NCBI RefSeq assembly: GCF_001708445.1 | Contig: NZ_CP015637.1 | Location: 1-64,000 of the forward strand | DNA from: Pseudomonas fluorescens | Lineage (GTDB): Bacteria > Pseudomonadota > Gammaproteobacteria > Pseudomonadales > Pseudomonadaceae | Direction of reading: 5' to 3' | DNA: 64,000 nucleotides | Shown here: piece after piece, positions 9,756 through 18,654 of the stretch | Position numbering within the stretch: the stretch's first letter is position 1 | How the letters are laid out: each line of letters opens with the position of its first letter | Position numbers and translations under genes: made by a program | Notes under the pieces: generated by a model | The model's input: the letters and a program-made list of their open reading frames with translations, nothing else | Told to the model about the DNA's origin: nothing | Database searches by the model: none

Positions 9756-10178
9756 TCACAGGCAGTTGACGCTGCGTTCTTCAGCCAGCAATTGGCGAGC
9801 GGCGTTATACAGCCGGATATTCGGCGTGAAGGCCAATGAGCGCCCTTCCAGGCGATAACGTTGGCCGGCCTCGAAATGGTCATACTGCAGGGTGATGAAA
9901 CAGGTACGGTCGCTCGTTTGCCCAAAGCCATTGAGGCTGCCGCCGGTCGGCACCTCGAAATCAAAGCGCACCATCAACTCATGACTGCCCGGCGGCACCT
10001 GGAAGAAGCGTCCGTCCGGAAGGTTCTTGCCGTCCAGTCGCTGGGCCATCACCAGTTTTGCGCCCGGTGTCGGCGTGGCGAAATCGACCCAGGCCTGTTT
10101 GGGGTCGACCGGCGGGATGGGCGTCGAGGCACAGGCGCTGAGAAACAGGGCGGCGACGGTAAGCAATAGCGGACGCAT
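9756..10178 (-). CDS. Putative lipoprotein
   Basis: The protein has 140 residues with a lipoprotein signal (LLLTVAALFLSACAST, lipobox LSAC). The mature part has two further cysteines (RTCFITLQYDHF and the C-terminal VNCL) and a beta-rich pattern, EAGQRYRLEGRSLAF. I do not recognise a characterised family. The ATG at 10178 is chosen; an in-frame GTG at 10187 is equally possible since neither has a clear ribosome site. It ends exactly at the stop of the DUF1161 gene coming the other way. Confidence 0.75.
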   Translation of the reverse strand: MRPLLLTVAALFLSACASTPIPPVDPKQAWVDFATPTPGAKLVMAQRLDGKNLPDGRFFQVPPGSHELMVRFDFEVPTGGSLNGFGQTSDRTCFITLQYDHFEAGQRYRLEGRSLAFTPNIRLYNAARQLLAEERSVNCL

Positions 10179-10320
10179 GGCAGGCACTCAACGAAAGAAA
10201 AGGTATGAGCCCGCTGCCGATGGCAACAGACTCCCCATGAGTATAAACATGCCCAGGCATGGAAAAATTCCGTGCTGGCGCGATAGGCTGGCGAGCAAAT
10301 TACCCAGGAGCAGTCGGGGC

Positions 10321-11358
10321 ATGGTCAGGCGTTTTCTTCCGGGGTTGTTGGTGGGGCTGCTCAGCGGTTGCTCCAGTGTCAGTTATTACAGCCAGTTGGC
10401 GAGTGGCCAGTGGCAGTTGTTGCAGGCCCGGGAGCCGGTGGCGCAGGTCATTGCTGATCCCTCTCGCCCGCAATTATTGCGTGACCGCCTTGCACAAGCG
10501 CAGAAGGCCCGCACCTTCGCCAGCCAGCATCTGCACCTGCCCGACAATCAGAGTTACCGCCTGTACGCCGATATCGGCCGGCCCTATGTCGTGTGGAATG
10601 TCTTCGCCACCGAGGAATTTTCCCTCTCCCCCCAGAACCATTGCTTCCCCATTGCAGGCTGCGTGGCCTATCGCGGCTATTACAGCCAGGGCGCGGCACG
10701 GGGCGAGGCGGCGTTGCTCAAGCAACAGGGCATGGATGTATCGATCGGAGGGGTCGAGGCCTATTCCACCTTGGGCTGGTTCAATGACCCGATCATGAGT
10801 TCAATGATGAATTGGGGGGACGAGCGCCTGGCCACGTTGATCTTCCATGAGCTCGCGCACCAGCGCTTCTATGTGAAGGACGACACCGAATTCAATGAGT
10901 CCTTTGCCAACTTCGTCGAGCAGGAAGGCACGCGACAATGGCGCGCCGCCCGTGGCCTGGCGCCTTTGAGCGATGCAGCGTTGCAACAGCGCGATCAGTT
11001 TATCCGCCTGATTCTTGATACCCGCAAACGCCTGGAGGCCTTGTACGCACAGCCGTTGTCGGCTGCGTTGATGAGGCGGGCCAAAGCGGCGGAATTTGAG
11101 CGCTTGCGCAGTGACTACCAGCGCATGCGCGACAGCCAGTGGGGCGGCGACAAGCGTTATGACGCCTGGATCAACCAACCCATGAACAACGCGCGGTTGT
11201 TGCCGTTCGGGCTGTATGACCAATGGGTGCCGGCGTTTGCCGCGTTGTTTCGGCAGGAAGGCAGGGATTGGCTGAAGTTCTATGCGGCGGTGGAGAAGCT
11301 GGGCGAGTTGCCGGTGGGGGAGCGCAAGGCTGCGTTGAGGCAGTTGGAAGGGGGTTGA
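10321..11358 (+). CDS. Predicted lipoprotein aminopeptidase (PF10023-type)
   Basis: The protein has 345 residues with a lipoprotein signal (LPGLLVGLLSGCSSV). The zinc-binding HELAH motif lies in LIFHELAHQRFYVKDD, followed by NESFANFVEQEG, which supplies a downstream Glu. These features match the predicted aminopeptidase family PF10023; substrate and cell role are unknown. The ATG at 10321 follows AGGAG by 10 bases; the frame upstream to 10027 runs antisense through the neighbouring lipoprotein gene and is rejected. Confidence 0.82.
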   Translation: MVRRFLPGLLVGLLSGCSSVSYYSQLASGQWQLLQAREPVAQVIADPSRPQLLRDRLAQAQKARTFASQHLHLPDNQSYRLYADIGRPYVVWNVFATEEFSLSPQNHCFPIAGCVAYRGYYSQGAARGEAALLKQQGMDVSIGGVEAYSTLGWFNDPIMSSMMNWGDERLATLIFHELAHQRFYVKDDTEFNESFANFVEQEGTRQWRAARGLAPLSDAALQQRDQFIRLILDTRKRLEALYAQPLSAALMRRAKAAEFERLRSDYQRMRDSQWGGDKRYDAWINQPMNNARLLPFGLYDQWVPAFAALFRQEGRDWLKFYAAVEKLGELPVGERKAALRQLEGG

Positions 11359-11433
11359 TCTGTAAGGCCTCATCGGGGCATAGGTATCTACACAACTTAG
11401 GCTCAACGCTGCCCCCCCGGCAGACAGGGCTGT

Positions 11434-11459
11434 TGTGGCGAGCGGGCTTGCCCCGCGTT
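11434..11459. repeat. Degenerate REP-like element
   Basis: TGTGGCGAGCGGGCTTGCCCCGCGTT is the arm of a third fluorescens repeat variant (GAGCGGGCTTGCCCCGC). No inverse partner is seen nearby. Confidence 0.55.
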
Positions 11460-11527
11460 GTCGAATCTTGCGTAACTCTTTGTTTACCAAGGAGTTTTCC
11501 GTTTCGACTGCGCCGGAAGTGGGGCGA

Positions 11528-11555
11528 ATTATAGACTTCCAGAATCTGCCGTCAA
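11528..11555 (-). promoter_or_regulatory. Orphan rrn-like sigma-70 promoter
   Basis: The minus strand reads TTGACG, 16 bases, TATAAT, with a GC-rich discriminator (TCGCCCC) after it and an A/T-rich UP-like tract before it (AAGAAAGCAAAATAAA). This is the form of Pseudomonas stable-RNA promoters. Transcription would run toward lower coordinates from about 11521, but no rRNA, tRNA or reading frame follows; the next minus-strand gene ends at 9756 and starts at 10178. The gene-free stretch 11359-11655 holds only this promoter and the REP-like element. Confidence 0.6.
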
Positions 11556-11655
11556 CCCTTTATTTTGCTTTCTTATCAATTAGTTAACATTGATTAAAAA
11601 ACCACCAAACTGTTTTATATGGGACCCGGGCGCTCCTATATAGAAGAAGCGTTAT

Positions 11656-12876
11656 TTAGATAACCCCCGCCTCTCTTAAAGCAGCCACGCTAGCCGGACC
11701 CAATCCCAGTACCTCCTGGAGTACCTGAACTGTATGCTCCCCCAGCAGTGGAGGCGCACTGCGATATTCCACAGGTGTCTTGGAGAGTCGGATCGGATTG
11801 GCAACCTGAGGCACACTCCCTGCCAGCGCATGGGGCAACGCCATCGCCAAACCACGCGCCTTGACCTGCGGATCAGCAAACACCTGCGCCAGATCATTGA
11901 TTGGCCCACACGGAACCCCCACCCGTTCGAGTTGCAATACCCACTCACTCGTCGTCTTGAAGACCGTCGCCTGGCGAATCAGCGGGATCAGCGTCGCGCG
12001 GTTGGCAACCCGTGCCTGATTAGTGGCAAACCGCGGGTCATTCGCCCACTGCGGTTGCCCGGCGACTTCAGCAAACTTGCGAAACTGTCCGTCGTTACCC
12101 ACGGTCAGGATGAAGTCACCATCTGCCGTTGGGAAATCCTGATAAGGCACGATATTCGGATGCGCATTGCCCAGGCGCTTGGGTGACACTCCCGTCGTCA
12201 GGTAATTCATCGCCTGATTGGCCAAGCAAGCCACCTGCACGTCAAGCAGCGCCATATCGATATGCTGGCCACCGCCGTCGTGATCCCGATGAGCAAGCGC
12301 TGCCAGGATCGCCACGGTCGAGTAAAGCCCTGTCAGGATGTCGGTCAGCGCGACGCCAACCTTCACTGGCCCGGCACCTTCATCGCCTTCTGGCCGACCG
12401 GTAAGACTCATCAGCCCGCCCAGCCCCTGAATCATGAAGTCATAACCAGCCCGAGCCGCATAGGGCCCTGTTTGACCAAAGCCCGTGATCGAGCAATAGA
12501 TCAATTCAGGATTGATCTCCTTGAGCGACTCATAGTCCAGGCCATAAGCCGCCAGACCACCCACCTTGAAGTTCTCGATCAGGATATCGGACTTGGCTGC
12601 GAGGTCACGTACCAGCTTCTGCCCCTCCGGCTGCGTGAAGTCGATAGTCACCGACTCCTTATTACGGTTAGCCGAGAGGTAATACGCAGCTTCACTGGTG
12701 TTCTCGCCATACGCATCCTTAAGGAAGGGCGGCCCCCAGGCCCGCGTGTCGTCGCCACTACCCGGCCGCTCAACCTTGATAACCTCAGCCCCAAGGTCCG
12801 CAAGAATCTGCCCGGACCAAGGGCCCGCCAGGACTCGCGATAAATCCAGTACCCGCAGGTGCGAAAGCGCGCCCAT
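11656..12876 (-). CDS. gcdG: Family III CoA-transferase (succinyl-CoA:glutarate CoA-transferase)
   Basis: This 406-residue CaiB/BaiF-family protein begins LSHLRVLDLSRVLAGPWSGQ. It has the catalytic Asp region GYDFMIQGLGGLMSLTG and HIDMALLDVQVACLANQ. Next to gcdH it is expected to activate glutarate with succinyl-CoA in lysine/glutarate catabolism. The ATG at 12876 is preferred over 12882 because AGGAG is 7 bases from the former but only 1 from the latter. It starts 14 bases after the gcdH stop, as one operon. Confidence 0.9.
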   Translation of the reverse strand: MGALSHLRVLDLSRVLAGPWSGQILADLGAEVIKVERPGSGDDTRAWGPPFLKDAYGENTSEAAYYLSANRNKESVTIDFTQPEGQKLVRDLAAKSDILIENFKVGGLAAYGLDYESLKEINPELIYCSITGFGQTGPYAARAGYDFMIQGLGGLMSLTGRPEGDEGAGPVKVGVALTDILTGLYSTVAILAALAHRDHDGGGQHIDMALLDVQVACLANQAMNYLTTGVSPKRLGNAHPNIVPYQDFPTADGDFILTVGNDGQFRKFAEVAGQPQWANDPRFATNQARVANRATLIPLIRQATVFKTTSEWVLQLERVGVPCGPINDLAQVFADPQVKARGLAMALPHALAGSVPQVANPIRLSKTPVEYRSAPPLLGEHTVQVLQEVLGLGPASVAALREAGVI

Positions 12877-12889
12877 GCCCATGCTCCTA

Positions 12890-14071
12890 TTAATAGAACG
12901 CCTGAAGGCCGGTTTGCGCACGCCCAAGAATCAAGGCGTGCACATCATGGGTACCTTCGTAAGTGTTCACCACCTCCAGGTTGACCAAATGACGCGCCAC
13001 ACCAAACTCATCGGAGATCCCATTGCCACCCAGCATGTCCCGAGCCATGCGCGCGATGTCCAGGGACTTGCCGCACGAGTTGCGCTTCATGATCGATGTG
13101 ATCTCCACCGCCGCCGTGCCCTCATCCTTCATACGGCCCAGGCGCAGGCAACCTTGCAGGGCCAAAGTGATCTCGGTCTGCATGTCAGCCAGCTTCTTCT
13201 GGATCAACTGGGTCGCCGCCAACGGACGACCGAACTGGTGACGATCAAGGGTGTACTGGCGAGCGGTGTGCCAACAGAACTCGGCCGCGCCCAAGGCCCC
13301 CCAGGAGATGCCGTACCGCGCCGAGTTCAGGCAAGTGAAAGGCCCTTTCAACCCACGCACATCGGGGAAGATGTTCTCTTCAGGCACAAACACGTTGTCC
13401 ATCACGATCTCGCCAGTAATGGACGCACGAAGTCCGACCTTGCCATGAATCGCAGGAGCGCTCAGGCCCTTCCAGCCTTTCTCCAGGACAAAACCGCGGA
13501 TATCCCCCGCATCATCCTTGCCCCACACCACGAACACATCGGCGATCGGGCTGTTGGTGATCCACATCTTGGCGCCCGTCAGGCTGTAGCCACCATCCAC
13601 CTTGCGCGCACGTGTAATCATCGCGCCCGGGTCGGAACCGTGGTTGGGCTCTGTCAGACCGAAGCAACCGATCCATTCACCAGAGGCCAACTTCGGCAGG
13701 TATTTCTGTTTTTGCGCTTCTGTACCGAATTCGTTGATCGGCACCATGACCAGTGACGATTGCACACTCATCATCGAGCGATAGCCGGAGTCGACACGCT
13801 CCACTTCGCGAGCGATCAACCCGTAGCTGACGTAGTTCAAGCCACTGCCACCGTACTGCTCTGGAATCATTGCGCCGAGCAAGCCGGTTTCGCCCATCTC
13901 ACGAAAGATCGCGGGGTCGGTTTTTTCATGGCGGAAGGCCTCGAGTACGCGCGGCGCCAATTTGTCCTGGGCAAATTGCTGCGCACTGTCGCGCACCATG
14001 CGTTCTTCCTCGGTGAGCTGTTGATCCAGCAGCAGTGGATCGATCCAGTTGAAGCTTGCCTTGCCAGCCAT
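12890..14071 (-). CDS. gcdH: Glutaryl-CoA dehydrogenase
   Basis: This 393-residue acyl-CoA dehydrogenase-family flavoenzyme oxidatively decarboxylates glutaryl-CoA to crotonyl-CoA. Visible family motifs are [15 protein letters not shown] (FAD/substrate), [17 protein letters not shown] and the catalytic Glu at about 372 in [18 protein letters not shown]. The N-terminal [22 protein letters not shown] is typical of GcdH rather than short-chain dehydrogenases. GAGGA lies 8 bases before the ATG. It is the first gene of gcdHG, divergent from gcdR. Confidence 0.96.
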   Translation of the reverse strand: MAGKASFNWIDPLLLDQQLTEEERMVRDSAQQFAQDKLAPRVLEAFRHEKTDPAIFREMGETGLLGAMIPEQYGGSGLNYVSYGLIAREVERVDSGYRSMMSVQSSLVMVPINEFGTEAQKQKYLPKLASGEWIGCFGLTEPNHGSDPGAMITRARKVDGGYSLTGAKMWITNSPIADVFVVWGKDDAGDIRGFVLEKGWKGLSAPAIHGKVGLRASITGEIVMDNVFVPEENIFPDVRGLKGPFTCLNSARYGISWGALGAAEFCWHTARQYTLDRHQFGRPLAATQLIQKKLADMQTEITLALQGCLRLGRMKDEGTAAVEITSIMKRNSCGKSLDIARMARDMLGGNGISDEFGVARHLVNLEVVNTYEGTHDVHALILGRAQTGLQAFY

Positions 14072-14228
14072 GAATAAGTCCTCGCAGAGAAAGTCAGTAG
14101 TCGTGCAAGGAGCCTAGGCCGGACGGCCGCAGAGGGCAAACGAGGTTTCCGCATAGGGTTGTGCTAATTTCTCACTTCGAAAAGACCGAGAAGGGCGCAT
14201 ACGCGCTTTATAAGTGAGTACAAGGTAC

Positions 14229-15128
14229 ATGCGTAGAAAAATCCCCAGCACCACTGCCCTTGTCAGTTTTGAAGCGGCAGCCCGCCACGAGAGCTTTACC
14301 AAGGCGGCGCAAGAACTTTCCATCACCCAGGGCGCTATCTGCCGACAGATCGCCAGTCTTGAGGAGTTTTTAAGTGTCGAGCTGTTTCGACGCTCTCGGC
14401 GAGGCGTCAAACTGACGGAAGCGGGGCTCTCCTACAGTCGTCGAGTCGCGACGCAATTGGACGCAGTGGAACGCGATACGCTGTCCGTGATGGGGCAGCA
14501 GGGGGCAAACGTCATCGAACTGGCAGTGGTCCCGACCTTTGGGACTCAATGGTTGATCCCTCGCCTCAAGGACTTTCAACGCCAACATCCCGAAGTGACG
14601 GTGAACCTCACCAACCGCACGCGCCCCTTTCTGTTTGCCGACACAGAATTCGATGCTGCGATCTACTTCGGCGATGCCGACTGGTCTGGTACCGAATCCC
14701 ACAGGTTGATGGGCGAGAATCCTGTCCCAGTATGCAGCCCCAGGCTATTAAGAACCCGTACGCACTTCAGCCCCCAGGAAATTGCCGAGCTGCCACTGCT
14801 GCAGCAGACGACTCGCCCCTACGCCTGGCGCCAGTGGTTCAACGCCCAACAGTTGAACATCCCCCGCGACATGACAGGCCCGAGATACGAGCTATTCTCG
14901 ATGTTGTCCCAGGCGGCCATGCATGACATGGGCATCGCGCTGATCCCACCTTTCCTGATCCAACGAGAGCTCGACGAACACCAATTGGTCATCGCAAGCC
15001 CCAACGCACTGAGCAGCTCCAAGGCGTACTACCTGATGATTCCAGAGAGAAAAGTTGAGTCCGCCTCACTGCATGCGTTCAGAGACTGGCTCGTGGACCA
15101 ATCACAGCGCTACATCCCCAGCATTTGA
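14229..15128 (+). CDS. gcdR: LysR-type regulator of gcdHG
   Basis: The protein has 299 residues. An HTH at about 10-65 (HESFTKAAQELSITQGAICRQIASLEEFL) is followed by a LysR effector domain with FGTQWLIPRLKDFQRQHPEV. Its divergent position next to gcdH matches GcdR, the glutarate-responsive activator in Pseudomonas. The ATG at 14229 is used; an in-frame GTG at 14214 is an alternative, and neither has a strong ribosome site. Distinct from trpI though in the same GcvA-like subgroup. Confidence 0.9.
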   Translation: MRRKIPSTTALVSFEAAARHESFTKAAQELSITQGAICRQIASLEEFLSVELFRRSRRGVKLTEAGLSYSRRVATQLDAVERDTLSVMGQQGANVIELAVVPTFGTQWLIPRLKDFQRQHPEVTVNLTNRTRPFLFADTEFDAAIYFGDADWSGTESHRLMGENPVPVCSPRLLRTRTHFSPQEIAELPLLQQTTRPYAWRQWFNAQQLNIPRDMTGPRYELFSMLSQAAMHDMGIALIPPFLIQRELDEHQLVIASPNALSSSKAYYLMIPERKVESASLHAFRDWLVDQSQRYIPSI

Positions 15129-15580
15129 AGGCCATAGTTAATTTGCTGACCTTGTAGTCAGCTATTTTTATATCCTACAGATATACGTATATGTCGCTTT
15201 TTAACAGACTGTACTTGTCCTCCAGAAACATGACTCAAAGCCATGACGTTGCTGGCTTTGAGCAACTATCTTCGGCCAATGCTCGACTATTCACCGGGAC
15301 GATGACAAAAACCTCAAAAATTGCCTTAACACCTTTAAATACCTGTATTTAAAGAGGTTATTTCAAAGTGTTGCGACAATCAGTCACAGGGTGACTTGTA
15401 GTTAATTTTTCGTCACCCGTCATAATCCCTTGATGGCCGTAAAGTTCGCCTGCAAAATGCCGCGCCCCGCTGTCATTTCAGCGGGATCGTGCTGATCGGC
15501 CGCCCCAGATGCGCCACCCACGGTGCACTGGCCTTTTTACAAAAAGATCAAAAGCAAAAAGATCATGCAGGAGATTTGAC
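15129..15580. other. 452-base intergenic region upstream of pntAA
   Basis: No coding frame is evident. The stretch is AT-richer than its surroundings, contains a 34-base near-palindrome (15327-15360) and must hold the pnt promoter. No REP element or sRNA terminator is seen. Confidence 0.6.
15327..15360. promoter_or_regulatory. 34-base near-perfect palindrome
   Basis: TAACACCTTTAAATAC and GTATTTAAAGAGGTTA face each other across CT; 14 of the 16 positions pair. There is no T run after it, so it looks more like a dimeric-regulator operator than a terminator. It lies about 220 bases before pntAA and about 200 after gcdR. Confidence 0.55.
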
Positions 15581-16702
15581 GTGCACATTGGTGTTCCTCT
15601 CGAAACCCAGACCGGTGAAACACGGGTGGCTGCCACCCCGGAAACCATCAAGAAGCTGATCGGCCAGGGCCATAAGGTCACTGTACAAAGCGGCGCAGGT
15701 GTCAAGGCCAGCATCGTCGACAGTGCCTATGAAACGGCAGGCGCGACCATTGGCAGTGCCGGCGACGCGTTTGGCGCCGAGCTGATTCTCAAGGTGGTCG
15801 CCCCCAGCGACAGCGAACTGTCGCTGATCAAAAGCGGTACCGTACTGGTGGGCATGCTCAATCCGTTCAGCAACGAAATCATCACCAAGCTGGCCGAACA
15901 CGGCATTACTGCCTTCGCGCTCGAAGCCGCGCCGCGCACCTCGCGCGCCCAAAGCCTCGACGTGCTGTCGTCGCAGGCCAACATCGCCGGTTACAAGGCT
16001 GTGTTGCTCGCCGCCCATCACTACCCACGCTTTATGCCGATGCTGATGACCGCTGCAGGTACTGTGAAAGCCGCACGCGTGCTGATCCTCGGTGCCGGCG
16101 TTGCCGGCCTTCAGGCCATCGCCACGGCAAAACGCCTGGGTGCCGTGATCGAAGCGTCCGACGTGCGTCCCGCCGTCAAAGAGCAGATCGAATCCCTCGG
16201 CGCCAAGTTCGTCGACGTGCCCTACGAAACTGACGAAGAGCGTGAATGCGCCGTGGGTGTCGGCGGCTATGCGCGCCCAATGCCAACCAGCTGGATGCAA
16301 CGCCAGGCCGTGGCCGTGCACGAACGCGCCAAGCAAGCCGACATCGTTATCACCACCGCGCTGATCCCTGGACGCAAGGCACCGACCTTGCTCAGTGCCG
16401 ACACCGTCGCGCAGATGAAGCCCGGCTCGGTGGTCATTGACCTCGCCGCCGCCCAGGGTGGCAACTGCCCACTGACCGTCGCTGACCAGGTAGTGGTCGA
16501 AAACGGCGTGATCATCTGCGGCCCGACCAACCTGGCGGGCGCCGTTGCCGCCGACGCATCGGCCTTGTACGCGCGCAACCTGCTGGACTTCCTGAAGCTG
16601 GTCTTCAACAAGGAAGGGCAGTTTGAAATCAACCTCGAAGACGACATCGTCGCCGCGTGCCTGATGTGCCGCGACGGCCAAGTCATCCGCAAAAACGCCT
16701 AA
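15581..16702 (+). CDS. pntAA: NAD(P) transhydrogenase subunit alpha, part 1
   Basis: The protein has 373 residues and is the NAD(H)-binding domain I of proton-translocating transhydrogenase, which drives NADPH formation from NADH with the proton gradient. It resembles alanine dehydrogenase: HIGVPLETQTGETRVAATPETI, then the Rossmann motif LILGAGVAGLQAIATAKRLGA, and the mobile-loop region CAVGVGGYARPM. The start is GTG with AGGAG 7 bases upstream; a longer frame to 15509 is not family-like. First of three pnt genes; the alpha chain is split as in Rhodospirillum and other pseudomonads. Confidence 0.95.
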   Translation: MHIGVPLETQTGETRVAATPETIKKLIGQGHKVTVQSGAGVKASIVDSAYETAGATIGSAGDAFGAELILKVVAPSDSELSLIKSGTVLVGMLNPFSNEIITKLAEHGITAFALEAAPRTSRAQSLDVLSSQANIAGYKAVLLAAHHYPRFMPMLMTAAGTVKAARVLILGAGVAGLQAIATAKRLGAVIEASDVRPAVKEQIESLGAKFVDVPYETDEERECAVGVGGYARPMPTSWMQRQAVAVHERAKQADIVITTALIPGRKAPTLLSADTVAQMKPGSVVIDLAAAQGGNCPLTVADQVVVENGVIICGPTNLAGAVAADASALYARNLLDFLKLVFNKEGQFEINLEDDIVAACLMCRDGQVIRKNA

Positions 16703-16717
16703 GCAGGGATTCAGACG

Positions 16718-17038
16718 ATGGAAGAGCTTATCTCCCCCGGTATCTACAACCTGATCATCTTTGTGCTGGCGATTTATGTCGGTTATCACGTGGTCTGGAA
16801 CGTTACCCCCGCACTGCACACGCCATTGATGGCCGTGACCAACGCCATCTCGGCGATCGTGATTGTCGGCGCCATGCTCGCCGCTGCGCTCACCGTGACC
16901 CCGCTGGGCAAGACCATGGGCACCCTGGCCGTGGCCCTGGCAGCAGTGAACGTGTTCGGCGGTTTCCTGGTGACTCGCAGGATGCTCGAGATGTTCAAGA
17001 AGAAAGCCCCGAAAGCAAAAGAAGAGGCGCCTAAGTAA
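16718..17038 (+). CDS. pntAB: NAD(P) transhydrogenase subunit alpha, part 2
   Basis: The protein has 106 residues with three to four hydrophobic segments (for example [18 protein letters not shown] and [29 protein letters not shown]). It is the membrane part of the alpha subunit (domain II). It starts 15 bases after pntAA, and its stop overlaps the pntB start (TAATG). The C-terminal tail is lysine-rich, as is usual. Confidence 0.94.
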   Translation: MEELISPGIYNLIIFVLAIYVGYHVVWNVTPALHTPLMAVTNAISAIVIVGAMLAAALTVTPLGKTMGTLAVALAAVNVFGGFLVTRRMLEMFKKKAPKAKEEAPK

Positions 17039-18474
17039 TGAGCATGAATCTGGTTACGACGCTCTACTTGATCGCGTCTATCTGCTTTATCCAGGCCCTC
17101 AAGGGCCTGTCGCACCCCACCACATCGCGACGCGGCAACCTGTTCGGCATGCTCGGCATGGCGCTGGCGGTACTCACCACCGTGGGCCTCATCTATAAGC
17201 TCGGCGCAGAACTCGCCACCGCGGGCATCGGCTATGTGATTGTCGGCCTGCTGATCGGCGGCACCGCCGGTTCGATCATGGCCAAGCGCGTCGAAATGAC
17301 CAAGATGCCGGAACTCGTGGCGTTCATGCACAGCATGATCGGCCTGGCAGCGGTGTTTATCGCCATTGCCGCCGTGGTCGAGCCGCAATCCCTGGGTATC
17401 GTCAAACACCTGGGCGACTCGATCCCTGCCGGTAATCGCCTGGAGCTGTTTCTCGGCGCGGCGATTGGTGCAATCACCTTCTCCGGTTCGGTGATCGCAT
17501 TCGGCAAACTCTCGGGCAAGTACAAGTTCCGTCTCTTCCAAGGCGCACCGGTACAGTTCGGCGGCCAGCACAAACTTAACCTGGTGCTGGGCCTTGCCAC
17601 ACTGGGCCTGGGCCTGGCCTTCATGCTCACCGGCAACCTCACCGCCTTTGCGCTGATGCTGGCCCTGGCGTTCGTGCTCGGCGTGCTGATCATCATCCCG
17701 ATTGGTGGCGCCGACATGCCGGTCGTCGTTTCGATGCTCAACAGCTACTCCGGCTGGGCAGCGGCGGGGATCGGCTTCTCGCTGAACAATTCGATGCTGA
17801 TCATCGCCGGCTCGCTGGTGGGTTCGAGCGGTGCGATCCTCTCGTACATCATGTGCAAGGCGATGAATCGCTCCTTCTTTAATGTACTGCTCGGCGGTTT
17901 CGGCAACACGCCGGATGCTGGCGCGGCGGCAGGCTCTAAAGAAGCACGCCCGGTGAAGTCCGGCTCGGCAGACGATGCCACCTTCCTGCTGACCAACGCC
18001 GACACGGTGATCATCGTGCCGGGCTATGGCTTGGCAGTGGCACGGGCACAACACGCGCTTAAAGAGCTGACAGAAAAACTCACCCACCGCGGCGTGACCG
18101 TGAAGTACGCGATCCACCCGGTGGCAGGGCGTATGCCTGGGCATATGAACGTGTTGCTGGCCGAGGCCGAAGTGCCTTACGACCAAGTGTTCGAGATGGA
18201 AGACATCAACTCCGAGTTTGGCCAGGCCGACGTGGTGCTGGTGCTGGGCGCCAACGATGTGGTCAACCCGGCCGCCAAGAACGATCCGAACTCGCCGATC
18301 GCCGGCATGCCGATTCTGGAAGCGTTCAAGGCCAAGACCATCATCGTCAACAAGCGCTCCATGGCCAGCGGCTATGCCGGCCTGGACAACGAGTTGTTCT
18401 ACCTGGACAAGACCATGATGGTCTTTGGTGATGCCAAGAAAGTCATCGAAGACATGGTCAAAGCTGTCGAATAA
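17038..18474 (+). CDS. pntB: NAD(P) transhydrogenase subunit beta
   Basis: The protein has 478 residues. The N-terminal ~270 residues form about eight or nine membrane helices of the proton channel, ending NSYSGWAAAGIGFSLNNSMLIIAGSLVGSSGAILSYIMCKAMNRS in family fashion. The C-terminal ~180 residues are the NADP(H)-binding domain III, with VPGYGLAVARAQHALKELTEKL and VLGANDVVNPAAK. Inner-membrane complex with PntAA/PntAB. A terminator follows 22 bases after the stop. Confidence 0.96.
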   Translation: MSMNLVTTLYLIASICFIQALKGLSHPTTSRRGNLFGMLGMALAVLTTVGLIYKLGAELATAGIGYVIVGLLIGGTAGSIMAKRVEMTKMPELVAFMHSMIGLAAVFIAIAAVVEPQSLGIVKHLGDSIPAGNRLELFLGAAIGAITFSGSVIAFGKLSGKYKFRLFQGAPVQFGGQHKLNLVLGLATLGLGLAFMLTGNLTAFALMLALAFVLGVLIIIPIGGADMPVVVSMLNSYSGWAAAGIGFSLNNSMLIIAGSLVGSSGAILSYIMCKAMNRSFFNVLLGGFGNTPDAGAAAGSKEARPVKSGSADDATFLLTNADTVIIVPGYGLAVARAQHALKELTEKLTHRGVTVKYAIHPVAGRMPGHMNVLLAEAEVPYDQVFEMEDINSEFGQADVVLVLGANDVVNPAAKNDPNSPIAGMPILEAFKAKTIIVNKRSMASGYAGLDNELFYLDKTMMVFGDAKKVIEDMVKAVE

Positions 18475-18496
18475 CACTGCGCCAGCGCAATACCTG

Positions 18497-18530
18497 AAAC
18501 CCTGGCCTCCAGTAGGCTAGGGTTTTTTAT
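18497..18530 (+). terminator. Terminator of the pnt operon
   Basis: AAACCCTGGCCT pairs with AGGCTAGGGTTT around CCAGT (one mismatch), and the second arm runs into a six-T stretch. It lies just after pntB. Confidence 0.88.
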
Positions 18531-18654
18531 TGCTGCATGAAACCCGACAAAAGGCTCTAAATCGGCACCCGGCATTCGACCATGGTAGCGGGCCGAAATT
18601 GTTTGAAATCACTAAACTGCGCACCTTGCCTCCCGTAGCCCGAGATAACAATCC

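Noticed and set aside
16786..18477. 563-codon open frame on the minus strand across pntB
   Set aside because: It is antisense to an intact, well-conserved transhydrogenase beta gene; His/Asp/Arg-rich low-complexity translation and no ribosome site.
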